Shown here piece after piece: positions 9,428 to 18,800 of a DNA stretch of 64,000 bases. The DNA comes from UBA1731 sp964567665. Its GTDB lineage: Bacteria > Verrucomicrobiota > Kiritimatiellia > RFP12 > UBA1067. Position numbers and translations under genes: made by a program. Each line of letters begins with the position of its first letter. The first letter of the stretch is position 1. The notes beneath the pieces are model-generated. The model saw only the letters and a program-made list of their open reading frames with translations, had not been told where the DNA came from and did not search any database. The stretch lies in contig CAZMNN010000005.1 of the NCBI GenBank assembly GCA_964567665.1, positions 23,862 to 87,861 of the forward strand. Direction: 5' to 3'.

Positions 9428-9733
9428 TTAGCCGAGGATTGCGTCCTTGGCCGCCTTGCAAAGGCGGAATTTCGCCTTCGTGCGGGCGGGGATCTTGATC
9501 GACTCGCCGGTGAGCGGATTGCGGCCCATGCGAGCTTTGGACTTCGCCTTCATGATCTTGCCAAGACCCGGGAGCATGAGACCCTTCGGGAGCTTTGCGC
9601 CATCGTACGCGATAGCGAGGAACTTCTCGTACACGGCAACAGCCTGCTTCTTGGTGATGCCCGCCGCTTCTGCGAGGGCGACCATGATTTCACTCTTCGT
9701 AGCCGGAACTTTCTTTGCCTTTGCCTTTGCCAT
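9428..9733 (-). CDS. HU/IHF family DNA-binding protein
   Basis: Nucleoid-associated DNA-bending protein of 101 residues. The N-terminal helices (TKSEIMVALAEAAGITKKQAVAVYEKFL) are followed by the DNA-arm region GRNPLTGESIKIPARTKAKF, where the proline that intercalates into DNA is retained. A lysine/alanine-rich leader (MAKAKAKKVPA) precedes the fold. AAGGA lies 10-14 bp before the ATG. Its own promoter lies at 9786-9814 and its terminator at 9378-9400, so it is a single-gene unit. Whether it is HU or an IHF-like form cannot be decided from sequence alone. Confidence 0.93.
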   Translation of the reverse strand: MAKAKAKKVPATKSEIMVALAEAAGITKKQAVAVYEKFLAIAYDGAKLPKGLMLPGLGKIMKAKSKARMGRNPLTGESIKIPARTKAKFRLCKAAKDAILG

Positions 9734-9785
9734 TTTTTTGTTTCCTTATAAGGTGTTCTTGGGATTAGTCCCCTAAACGCCGCGT

Positions 9786-9814
9786 AAGATACATCATTCG
9801 GACTTCGTTTGCAA
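9786..9814 (-). promoter_or_regulatory. promoter of the HU gene
   Basis: On the minus strand, TTGCAA (9809-9814), a 17-bp spacer and TATCTT (9786-9791) preceded by TG. The leader to the ATG is about 45 nt. The -35 box shares bases 9811-9814 with an inverted repeat. Confidence 0.7.
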
Positions 9815-9848
9815 GTAAAAAATTGGGGAAAACCGATTTTTTACTTGC
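9811..9848. repeat. 16-bp inverted repeat between mutS and the HU promoter
   Basis: Arms 9811-9826 and 9833-9848 (GCAAGTAAAAAATTGG and its near-perfect complement, one G-T pair) flank a 6-nt loop. Read on the minus strand, the arm after the loop contains six T residues, so it can act as a weak intrinsic terminator for mutS. Its outer edge overlaps the HU -35 box. Confidence 0.75.
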
Positions 9849-9903
9849 TGCGGCGAAAATGCCGCCATCCGTTCCGCCTCCTGCGCACACAATGCGCCGG
9901 ACG

Positions 9904-12318
9904 TCAGAACAGAGTCATCTGCCCTGGGATGTCGGAAAGCCGCCGGCGCGGTTTGCGCACAAGCTTCTGCGCATCCACGTCCAGTTCGTTCGCCTCGAGG
10001 TTCGCGAGTATCTTCCCTGCGCGGTCGACAACCGCAGGCGGAAGGCCGGCCATCGCGGCGACATGGATGCCGAACGACTTTTCGGCGACGCCCGGCGCGA
10101 TTCTGCGCAGGAACACCATGCGGTCGCCATCCTGCTTCACGCGCACCGTCCAGTTCTTCACGCCGGCGAAGCGTCCCGCAAGATCGGCAAGTTCATGGTA
10201 GTGCGTGGCGAACAGTGTCTTCGCCTTGACGCGCGGATTCTCGTGGAGATACTCGGCTACGCTCCATGCGATCGATATGCCGTCGAACGTGGAGGTGCCG
10301 CGCCCGATCTCGTCCAGCACTATGAGCGATTTCGGCGTTGCGTTGTTCAGTATGTTTGCGGTCTCCTGCATTTCGACGAGGAATGTGGAGCGTCCGCGAG
10401 AGAAGTCGTCCCCGGCGCCGATGCGCGTGAATATCCTGTCGATTGCGCCGACATGGGCGCTTGCCGCCGGCACGAACGACCCCATCTGCGCCATCGCGGC
10501 TATCGTGGCGACCTGCCTGATGTACGTGGACTTGCCGGCCATGTTCGGCCCGGTGATCAGCATTATCTGGTCGGAGGAGCCGTTCAGCCGCGTCGAGTTC
10601 GGCACGAACGGCTCGGCGTCCGGCAGCTGCTCGATTATCGGATGTCTGCCGTCCTCTATGTCGAGGGTGTCCGAATCGTCCACAGTCGGGCGGACGTATC
10701 CGGCGGCGAGTGCGCGGTCGGCGAACGAAAGCACCGCATCGAGTTCGCCTATCGCCGCAGCGGTCTGCTGCACGACGGCGGTTCGGACTGCAATCTGCGC
10801 CACGATCGACCTGAAAAGCTCCTGCTCAAGGGCGAATGCCCGCTCCTGCGCACCGACGACCTTGCGTTCGTGGTCGGCCAGCTCTTCGGTGGTGTATCTT
10901 TCGCCCGCCGTGAGCGTCTGCCGCCGCACGTATTCCGGCGGTGCGAGATGCGCCTGAGATTTCGCTATTTCGATGTAGAAGCCGAACACGGAGTTGCGGC
11001 GCACCTTCAGCGTCTTTATGCCCGTGCGTTCAATCTCCTTCGCCTGATACTCCGCTATCCACCGATGTCCCTTTGCCGCCAGGTCGCGCAGTTCGTCAAG
11101 CTCCGCGCTGTAGCCGGGGGCGATGAGGTTCCCCTCCGTGAGCAGGACGTTCGGGTCTTCGGCTATACCGCGATCGACGAGCGAGATGATCTCCGTCTCA
11201 GGAGATAGGCGGGACTGTATATCCAATGCCAGTGCGCAGGACGGGTGCATAGCGTCCTTGATTCCGGCGACTGGGCGCAGAGATTCGGCCAGAGCTTTCA
11301 GGTCTCTGGCGTTCGCCCGCCCGGAATCGACTTTTGCGATGAGCCGTTCGAGGTCGCGTACTCCGTCGAGCCGCGCTTGCAGCGTTGCGAGCCGTGTGCG
11401 GTCGTTGACGAAACACTCGACGGCGTCGAGGCGGGCGTTCACCGCTTCGGGACGCCGGAGGGGCTGCCGTATCCATGCTGCAAGGCGGCGTGCCCCCATC
11501 GGCGTCTTCGTGGCGTTGAGCGTTCCGAAGAGCGACGCTTCGCGAGACACTCCATCGCCCGGAAGAAGCGCAAGATGCCGTATCGTGCCGGCATCGAGCA
11601 CAAGCGCATCCGCTGTGTCGAGAAGGCGGATCGACCTGATGTGGTCTACGGCATGGTGAAGCGTCGTGTGGACATAGTACAGAAGCGCCCCGGCGGCGCA
11701 CACGATGTCTCCCTTCCCCTCCAGTCCGAAACCGTCGAGGGACATCACATTGAAGTGCCGCCGAAGCTCATCGGTGGCGGCGTCAAGCGAGAACGTCCAC
11801 CTGTTCGTCTCGTCCGGCACGAGCGTTTCGGCGGGGCGGTAGCGTGACAGTGCGTCGTCAATGCGCTGTTCGGAATCGAATCCCTCCACGAGGAACTCCC
11901 CCGTTGAAAGGTCGAGAAGGGCAAGCCCGGTTCCGTAGACGGCGGCGATGTAGTTGTTCGCACATTCGTCGAGCAGCCCGTCCTCCGTCACCGTTCCCGG
12001 CGTGACGATGCGCGTCACTTCGCGCCGGACAAGTCCCTTCGCCGTCTTCGGATCCTCCACCTGGTCGCAGAGCGCCGCCGTCATGCCGGCGCGGATTAGC
12101 TTCGCGAGATAGGCGTTCAGCGCATGGTAGGGCACTCCGCACATCGGCTGGTTCCCGCGATGTGTGAGGGTGGCACCGAGAACCGGAGACGCCAGAACTG
12201 CGTCCTCTCCGAACATTTCGTAGAAATCGCCAAGCCGAAACATCAAAATCGCGCCCTTCGGTATCTCCGATTTGATCCTGAGATACTGGCGCATCATGGG
12301 AGTTAGTTCTTCAGACAT
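9904..12318 (-). CDS. mutS: DNA mismatch repair protein MutS
   Basis: Mismatch-recognition ATPase of methyl-independent or methyl-directed repair, 804 residues. The N-terminal mismatch-binding domain has the conserved GDFYEMFGEDA (Phe-x-Glu wedge), and the C-terminal ATPase has Walker A GPNMAGKS at about 590-597, a downstream DEIGRGTSTFDG Walker B region and the terminal QMTLF. ATG 12318 (MSEELTPMMRQY) is chosen because it matches family N-termini; the longer GTG start at 12339 would lie upstream of the -10 box. There is no Shine-Dalgarno sequence, and the -10 ends 9 bp before the ATG. mutL is not in the window. Confidence 0.96.
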   Translation of the reverse strand: MSEELTPMMRQYLRIKSEIPKGAILMFRLGDFYEMFGEDAVLASPVLGATLTHRGNQPMCGVPYHALNAYLAKLIRAGMTAALCDQVEDPKTAKGLVRREVTRIVTPGTVTEDGLLDECANNYIAAVYGTGLALLDLSTGEFLVEGFDSEQRIDDALSRYRPAETLVPDETNRWTFSLDAATDELRRHFNVMSLDGFGLEGKGDIVCAAGALLYYVHTTLHHAVDHIRSIRLLDTADALVLDAGTIRHLALLPGDGVSREASLFGTLNATKTPMGARRLAAWIRQPLRRPEAVNARLDAVECFVNDRTRLATLQARLDGVRDLERLIAKVDSGRANARDLKALAESLRPVAGIKDAMHPSCALALDIQSRLSPETEIISLVDRGIAEDPNVLLTEGNLIAPGYSAELDELRDLAAKGHRWIAEYQAKEIERTGIKTLKVRRNSVFGFYIEIAKSQAHLAPPEYVRRQTLTAGERYTTEELADHERKVVGAQERAFALEQELFRSIVAQIAVRTAVVQQTAAAIGELDAVLSFADRALAAGYVRPTVDDSDTLDIEDGRHPIIEQLPDAEPFVPNSTRLNGSSDQIMLITGPNMAGKSTYIRQVATIAAMAQMGSFVPAASAHVGAIDRIFTRIGAGDDFSRGRSTFLVEMQETANILNNATPKSLIVLDEIGRGTSTFDGISIAWSVAEYLHENPRVKAKTLFATHYHELADLAGRFAGVKNWTVRVKQDGDRMVFLRRIAPGVAEKSFGIHVAAMAGLPPAVVDRAGKILANLEANELDVDAQKLVRKPRRRLSDIPGQMTLF

Positions 12319-12327
12319 ATATTGCGT

Positions 12328-12356
12328 ATTATACCACACCCCTCGGTGTACCTCAA
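12328..12356 (-). promoter_or_regulatory. promoter of mutS
   Basis: Minus strand TTGAGG (12351-12356), 17-bp spacer, TATAAT (12328-12333) preceded by TGG. Only 9 bp separate the -10 from the mutS ATG, implying a leader of about 3 nt. Confidence 0.7.
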
Positions 12357-12384
12357 ATAAGATGTGCGGCGGCGATGCGCCTAA

Positions 12385-12413
12385 CTGACGCAGTTTGCGA
12401 ATTGTGGTATAAT
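12385..12413 (+). promoter_or_regulatory. promoter of the tandem-DUF1080 lipoprotein gene
   Basis: CTGACG (12385-12390), a 17-bp spacer and TATAAT (12408-12413) preceded by TGG. It is divergent from the mutS promoter. Confidence 0.7.
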
Positions 12414-12454
12414 TGACAACAGTTTTCTTTCGTCACAACCAAAGGAGTATACAT

Positions 12455-13930
12455 ATGAAAAACATCGCCCTTGTGGCGGCTGGTTCGATTCTCGCCGGGT
12501 GCATCTCTGCGCCGGAGGTGAAGTGCGGATACCACTGCAAGCCTGCGGCGGAAGTTGCCGCCAACGCCGATGCCGACGGCTTTGTGCCGCTCTTCAACGG
12601 CAAAGATCTCACCGGATGGATCGGTGCGACCGGAATGTATGGTGTAGACCCCAAGGAGCCTGGCATACTGCAGTGCCTCCCCGACAGACAGGCGAAAGGC
12701 CAGCCCGGAAATCTCTGCACGGAGAAGCAGTACAGGAACTTCGTTCTCCGCTTTGAGTTCTGTATGCCGGAGAACGGCAATAACGGCCTCGGCATCCGTA
12801 TGCCAAACCCCAACGTCGACTCTGCCTACGGCGGAATGTGCGAGCTGCAGCTTCTTGACGACGGCGGAAGCCAGTACTACGACGCCAATGCCGGACAGGA
12901 CAAGCTTCACGGCTACCAGTACACGGGAAGCGTGTACGGCATCGTTCCGAGCCGCCGCGACAATGTCGGCAAGCAGATCTGGGGCAAGGACAAGAACTTC
13001 ACGGGAGGCGGATCCTACGTGAAGAAGCCTGGGATGTGGAACTTCGAGGAGGTTCGCGTAATCGGCAGCGAGATCGAGGTGTATCTCAACGGCGTGCTCA
13101 TCACGAAGGCGGATGTGTCGAAGTTCAAGGGCGACGGCACCGACACGCCGGACGGCAGGAAGCATCCCGGCCTCCACAACAAGATCGGACACATCGGCTG
13201 GCTCGGCCACGGGCACAACGTCAAGTGGCGCAACATCCGCATCAAGGAACTTCCTGAGGATGCGAAGATGGATGCGGTCTGCCCCTGCGCAGTCAAGAAA
13301 TGCCCTGAAGGCTTCACAACGCTCTTCGACGGCAAGCCTGAGCAGCTCACCGCGAACTGGAAGGGCGTGACCACGCGTGAAGGGTTCGACAACCCGATCA
13401 AGCGCCAGGCGGCCACGGACGGCAAGCGCGCCGATATGCAGAAGTTCGCCGATGAGCATATGCTCAAGCACTGGACGGTCGATCGCGGCGTCCTCCGCTT
13501 CGATGGATTGAAGGGCGGCTATTCGCTCGCCACAAAGAAGGACTACAAGGATTTCGAGATGTTTGTCGATTGGCGCATCGTCTCCGTGCAGGGCGACTCC
13601 GGGCTGTATCTGCGCGGTTCGCCGCAGGTGCAGATATGGGATGCCCACAACCAGTGGCACATCGGCTCCGGCGGCCTGTACAACAACCAGAAGAATCCGT
13701 CCAAGGCCCTCAAGATCGCGGACAACCTCGTCGGCACATGGAACACGTTCCGCATCAAGATGGTCGGCGAGAAGGTGTGGGTGTGGCTCAACGGCGAACT
13801 CGTGGTCGACAACACCACGCTTGAGAACTACTGGGACCGCAGCCGGCCGATATTTCCGGTCGAGCAGATCGAGCTTCAGTGCCACGGCGACCCCGTTGAA
13901 TTCCGCAACATCTTCATAAAGGAACTTTGA
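12455..13930 (+). CDS. lipoprotein with two DUF1080 (3-keto-disaccharide hydrolase) domains
   Basis: A 491-residue exported protein. The signal peptide ends in the lipobox ILAGC (Cys16), so it should be lipid-anchored. Two copies of the concanavalin-like DUF1080 fold follow: residues about 42-270 (DGFVPLFNGKDLTGWIG ... KWRNIRIKEL) and about 285-491 (EGFTTLFDGK ... EFRNIFIKEL), each ending in the same RNI-IKEL strand. The family hydrolyses 3-keto-glycosides made by partner oxidoreductases. ATG 12455 has AAAGGAG 7 bp upstream; the longer frame reads back into the promoter. It stands alone before parB. Substrate is unknown; non-catalytic carbohydrate binding by one copy is possible. Confidence 0.88.
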   Translation: MKNIALVAAGSILAGCISAPEVKCGYHCKPAAEVAANADADGFVPLFNGKDLTGWIGATGMYGVDPKEPGILQCLPDRQAKGQPGNLCTEKQYRNFVLRFEFCMPENGNNGLGIRMPNPNVDSAYGGMCELQLLDDGGSQYYDANAGQDKLHGYQYTGSVYGIVPSRRDNVGKQIWGKDKNFTGGGSYVKKPGMWNFEEVRVIGSEIEVYLNGVLITKADVSKFKGDGTDTPDGRKHPGLHNKIGHIGWLGHGHNVKWRNIRIKELPEDAKMDAVCPCAVKKCPEGFTTLFDGKPEQLTANWKGVTTREGFDNPIKRQAATDGKRADMQKFADEHMLKHWTVDRGVLRFDGLKGGYSLATKKDYKDFEMFVDWRIVSVQGDSGLYLRGSPQVQIWDAHNQWHIGSGGLYNNQKNPSKALKIADNLVGTWNTFRIKMVGEKVWVWLNGELVVDNTTLENYWDRSRPIFPVEQIELQCHGDPVEFRNIFIKEL

Positions 13931-13952
13931 TCAGGTTCCGCGTGACCGAGCC

Positions 13953-14975
13953 ATGAGCGCATCCATGAAAAAAGAGACGAGTCAGTTCCTCAAGAAGTCG
14001 TCGGGCGGCAAACCGCCGTCCCGAAAGGAGATCAAGAAGGGCGGTCTCGGCGGCCGTGGCGTCCTCGCACTCGTCGGGACGCCACAGCAGGCGGCGAACG
14101 TGGATGCGTTCGGCGGCGCAAGGCCGCAGACACCGGCGGTTTCGCGTCCGCCCGCCGCAGGGAACGGCGTCGTTGAGGTCGTTGCGGTCGACATCGAGCG
14201 AAGCCCGTATCAGGCCCGTGCCGAGTTTGACGCCGAGGCTCTCAAGGAGCTTGCGGATTCCATCCGCGCAAACGGCATCGTCCAGCCGCCGGTCGTGCGC
14301 CGTCTTCCAAACGGGAAGTACCAGCTGATCGCCGGTGAGCGAAGGACGCGGGCGGCGATCCAGGCCGGGCTGAAGAAGATCCCCGTGGTTCTTGTGGACG
14401 CAAGCGACCGCAAGGCTGCGGAGATGGGCGTTGTCGAGAACATCCAGCGCAAAGACCTGAATGCGATCGAGGAGGCGGAGGGATACCGCCTCCTCAAGGA
14501 TCAGTTCGGAATCACGCAGGAGGATGTCGCGGAGCGCGTCGGCAAGAGCCGTTCGGCAATAGCGAATTCCCTGCGCATCCTTGAGCTTCCCGATGAGGTC
14601 AAGCAGCTTCTGGCGCGCGGTCTGCTGTCGCCCGGACACGCGAAAGTGCTGCTCTCCGTGGAGGGCGAGCACGACCGTACGCTTCTGGCACGCGAGTGCG
14701 TGGAGCGTTCGCTGACGGTGCGGGACCTCGAGAAGCGGGTGAAGAGGCTCACCCAGCCGGTTGTCGAGCCGAAGAAGGGTGTGCCTGACCTGCCTGAATC
14801 GTACGTACGCAGCCTTGTGGAGGAGCTTCACAGGCATCTCGGCTGCGCGGTGCGGCTTGCAAGCGGAATGAAACACGCCAACGGCAAGCATACCAAGGGC
14901 GTTTTGGAGATAGACTTCCAGAGCAATGACGACCTTGACCGCGTATTGAATCTGATGGGTGTCAAGCTGGATTGA
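13953..14975 (+). CDS. parB: chromosome partitioning protein ParB
   Basis: CTP-dependent DNA clamp that loads at parS and organises origin segregation. After a basic, disordered N-terminus (about 1-72), the ParB/Srx domain has the arginine patch GERRTRAA at about 128-135, then NIQRKDLNAIEEAEGY and the helix-turn-helix TQEDVAERVGKSRSAIANSLR. The 340-residue length is slightly above average because of the N-terminal extension. No parA/soj is present and no parS-like 16-mer was found nearby, which is unusual since parA normally sits directly upstream. The stop codon overlaps the TTG start of the next gene. Confidence 0.93.
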   Translation: MSASMKKETSQFLKKSSGGKPPSRKEIKKGGLGGRGVLALVGTPQQAANVDAFGGARPQTPAVSRPPAAGNGVVEVVAVDIERSPYQARAEFDAEALKELADSIRANGIVQPPVVRRLPNGKYQLIAGERRTRAAIQAGLKKIPVVLVDASDRKAAEMGVVENIQRKDLNAIEEAEGYRLLKDQFGITQEDVAERVGKSRSAIANSLRILELPDEVKQLLARGLLSPGHAKVLLSVEGEHDRTLLARECVERSLTVRDLEKRVKRLTQPVVEPKKGVPDLPESYVRSLVEELHRHLGCAVRLASGMKHANGKHTKGVLEIDFQSNDDLDRVLNLMGVKLD

Positions 14976-15886
14976 AGAATACGCTCTCATCGCTGGCCGC
15001 AGCTTGCGGCATCCTGCTGTCCGCGTCCGGAGCCTCCATCGTGTTCCAGGCGTCCGATGCAAGGGAGGCGTTCGCGGTCGCCTCTGATTTCGTGAGGGAC
15101 TGCACTCCTCGCGATGCCGGAACGATACGCGGGCGGATAGCGGCGAACTGGCTGATGGATCGCGCAAGCCGCACCGGCGTAGATGCATTCTTGGATTCGT
15201 TCAGGGCGGATACGCCGGACGGCGAGCGAGCGTTCGCCAACGTGATGGTGGAGTTCAAGGGCACAAGGGAGAATGCGCCGTGGGTTGTGCTCATCTCCCA
15301 TTTCGACACCCCGCCGAACATCGGCAAGGGCTTCCAGGGTGCGAACGATGGAGCGTCGACGAGCGGTCTTCTCGTGGCTTTCGCCAACGCGATCCGCCGG
15401 GCGGGTCCGCAGCGCGACAACATCGCGCTCATATGGACGGATGCGGAGGAGTGCCGCTTGGCGTACTCGAAGAACGACGGACTGCAGGGGGCGAAACGCG
15501 CCGTTGCGCTGTTCAAGGAGAAAAGCCGCGCCGTCAAGGCCGCAATCGGACTTGACATGCTCGGCGACAGGGATCTTCACATCCGGATGCCGGCGAACGG
15601 GACGATGCAGCTTCAGAACGCCGTATTCAAGGCGGCGGAACGCGCAGGGCTGCAGGGGCTTGTGTCGCTCGGATCAGACACCGTGAAGGACGACTTTTCG
15701 GTGTTCCTCGACGCCGGATGCCCGGCGGTCGATCTGATAGATTTCGATTACGGTTCCGCGCCAGGCAGGAACGACTACTGGCACACCGTGAACGACACCA
15801 TGGACAAGATATGCGAGGAGTCTCTGCTGAAATCCGGAATGCTTGTCGCTGAACTGCTCAACATGTTGGAAGGCAACACGAAATGA
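14972..15886 (+). CDS. exported M28 metallopeptidase, glutaminyl-cyclase-like
   Basis: A 304-residue protein with an N-terminal signal peptide (about 1-21) and one M28 zinc domain. Candidate zinc ligands and catalytic residues are His110 (ISHFDTPP), Asp126 (GANDGAST), Glu159/Glu160 (WTDAEE), Asp195 (LDMLGD) and His271 (YWHTVNDT). The DAEECRLAYSKNDGLQGAKR stretch and the DDFSVFLDAG ... YWHT ending resemble glutaminyl-peptide cyclotransferases, which form N-terminal pyroglutamate, more than aminopeptidases. It starts at TTG 14972, overlapping parB by 4 bp, and itself overlaps secA by 4 bp, so translation of all three is probably coupled. Peptidase activity remains an alternative. Confidence 0.8.
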   Translation: MKNTLSSLAAACGILLSASGASIVFQASDAREAFAVASDFVRDCTPRDAGTIRGRIAANWLMDRASRTGVDAFLDSFRADTPDGERAFANVMVEFKGTRENAPWVVLISHFDTPPNIGKGFQGANDGASTSGLLVAFANAIRRAGPQRDNIALIWTDAEECRLAYSKNDGLQGAKRAVALFKEKSRAVKAAIGLDMLGDRDLHIRMPANGTMQLQNAVFKAAERAGLQGLVSLGSDTVKDDFSVFLDAGCPAVDLIDFDYGSAPGRNDYWHTVNDTMDKICEESLLKSGMLVAELLNMLEGNTK

Positions 15887-18800
15887 ACATCATCAAGATG
15901 ATACTGGGCACCAAGAATGCCCGCGAACTCAAGAAACTCCGGCCGATTGTCGCCAAGATAAACCGCATCGAGGAGGAATACCAGAAAAAGGGGTTTTCCG
16001 ACGAGGACTTCCCGCGCATGACGGCGGAGTTCAAGAAGCGAGTGGCGGACGGCGAATCGCTTGACGACATCCTGCCGGAGGCGTTTGCGCTTGTCAAGAA
16101 CGCCTGCCGGCATCTCGTGGGGACGACTGAAGAGGTGTGCGGCCATGTGCTGAAGTGGGACATGGTTCCGTTCGACTGCCAGCTCATCGGCGGCATCGTG
16201 CTTCATCAGGGCAAGATCGCCGAGATGCAGACAGGTGAAGGCAAGACGCTCGTCGCAACGCTGCCGCTGTACCTGAACGCGCTCTCCGGCAAGAATGTGC
16301 AGCTTGTGACGGTGAACGACTATCTGGCGCTCCGCGACGCATCGTGGATGGGGCATCTCTACAGGTATCTCGGACTGACTGTCGGATGCATCCAGAACTC
16401 CATGGATTCGGCGCAGCGCCGTGAGCAGTACAGCTGCGACATAACGTACGGAACGAACTCCGAATTCGGCTTCGACTACCTCCGCGACAACGGCATGGCC
16501 GTGCAGCCGGAGCAGGTCGTGCAGAACGGACACAACTTCGCCATCGTGGACGAAGTGGACTCGATCCTCATCGATGAGGCGCGTACGCCGCTCATCATCT
16601 CAGGGCCGGCAACGGTGTCCACAAGTGCGCAGTACACGGCTCTCAAGCCGCTTGTCGAGTCCATCGTGCGCGTCCAGACCCAGCAGTGCAACGAGCTTGT
16701 CTCGCAGGCGAAGAAGGCTCTTGCCGACGGCGACACGGAGGAGTGCAAGCGCAGAATATACCAGGTGTACCACTCCATGCCGAAGCACAAGCAGCTGCTG
16801 CACATGTTCGAGGATCCGAACGTGCGCAAGCTCCACGAGGACGTGGAGATGCAGATGCTTTCCGAAATGCGCAAGCAGGAGGGGATTGCCCTGCGCGAGA
16901 AGCTCTACTTCACGATTGACGAGCGCACCCGCGAGGTCGCGCTGACGGATCTCGGATGCGACAAGATGAATCCGCAGGATCCAAGGATGTTCGTGATTCC
17001 AGACCTCGCGGCGGCGATGAGCGAGCTGGACGGCGACAAATCGCTCTCCGAACAGGAGCGCATCGAGCGCAAGCGCGACATCCAGTCGTCGTTCATGGAG
17101 AGGTCTCAGCGCGTGCACGTGGTCGATCAGCTTCTCCGCGCATACTGCCTCTACGAGCGCGACGTGGACTATGTTGTGCAGGATAACCACGTCTACATCG
17201 TGGACGAGTTCACCGGGCGCATACTTCCGGGCCGTCGCTGGTCCGACGGTCTTCATCAGGCGGTCGAGGCCAAGGAGGGCGTGGAGATCGAGAAGGAGAG
17301 CCAGACGCTCGCCACGATCACGATCCAGAACTACTTCCGCCTGTATGCGAAGCTCGCCGGCATGACCGGCACGGCGGAGACCGAGGCGCGGGAGTTCAAG
17401 GACATATACAAGCTTGGCGTCGTCTCCATACCCACGAACCGGCCTGTGCGCCGCGTTGACGGCAACGACCAGATATACCGCACACAGCGCGAGAAGTACA
17501 AGGCGATCATCGCCGACGTGACCGAACGACACGCGAAGGGGCAGCCCATCCTGCTCGGCACGATGACGGTGGACACCTCGGAGGTGCTTTCCAGAATGCT
17601 CAAGCTGGCGCACATTCCGCACGAGGTGCTGAACGCGAAGAACCACGCCCGCGAGGCGGAGATCGTCTCCATGGCCGGACAGAAGGGCGCCGTCACCATC
17701 GCCACAAACATGGCGGGGCGCGGAACGGACATCAAGCTCGGACCGGGCGTTGTGGAGCTTGGCGGTCTTCACGTGCTTGGCTCCGAGCGGCACGAGTCGC
17801 GCCGCATCGACAGGCAGCTTCGCGGACGCTGCTCGCGTCAGGGCGACCCCGGATCGTCGCAGTTCTTCATCTCGCTCGAAGACCAGCTGATGCGCCTGTT
17901 CGGTTCGCAGAAGCTTTCCGGCATCATGCTCCGCCTCGGCCTCAAGGAGGGCGAGGTCATGGAGCACCGCTGGCTCAACAAGTCGGTTGAGACGGCGCAG
18001 AGGCGCGTGGAGCAGCAGCATTACGCGGTGCGCAAGCGTACGCTTGAATACGATGACGTGATGAACAAGCAGCGCTCCATCGTGTACGAGCTGCGCGGAA
18101 CGATACTGCGCGGAGATCAGGCCGCCGTCCACAACACGATCCTGGACGTGATGAACGACCTGATCCTCACGCAGGCGGAGAAGTATCTCTTCGACGCCAA
18201 GGACGGCGATCTGTCCGCATTCTCGGATTGGCTTGGAGTCACGTTCCCGATTACGGTGACGGACGAGGAGCTGAAGCCGCTCATCGGACAGCCCCAGGCG
18301 GCGGGGGAACTTGTGATGAAGCGCGTAGAGGAGGCATATGAGGCCAAGTGCGCAGTGGAGGATCAGCAGGTTCTCCCGTACATGGAGCGAGGCGTGTTCC
18401 TTGACGCGATAGACCGGCAGTGGCAGGACTATCTCCGTGCGATGGACGACCTGCGCCAGGGCGTAAACCTCCGTGCGTACGGACAGCGCGATCCGCTCAT
18501 CGAGTACAAGCGCGAGGCGTTCCATATGTTCGAGCAGCTGATGAACGCCATCAAGACGGAAGTCGCAGTCGGCGAGTTCCGGGCCGCAACGGCGCGGACG
18601 GTGCGCAGGATGTTCGCCGCCGCCCGCACGAACGCCGATCAGTTCGACGCTCAGGGCGAAGGGTCTGCCGACGCCTCCGCCGCATCCCAGAATCCGCCGC
18701 GCAAGAGTGCAGAACTTTCCGCGCCTGTCTCCGCAAAGGAGGCGTTTGCGGCGCTCATGGGCGTATCTCCCGACAAGGTGCGCCAGGCGGCGCCGCGTGG

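Noticed and set aside
12319..12339. GTG 12339 as the start of mutS
   Set aside because: The added residues would be encoded by the -10 box itself, and family N-termini match ATG 12318.
16600..18525. A 641-codon open frame on the minus strand opposite secA
   Set aside because: It is a shadow produced by the high-GC codon bias of secA. It has no ribosome site or recognisable domain, and the plus-strand SecA motifs are complete.
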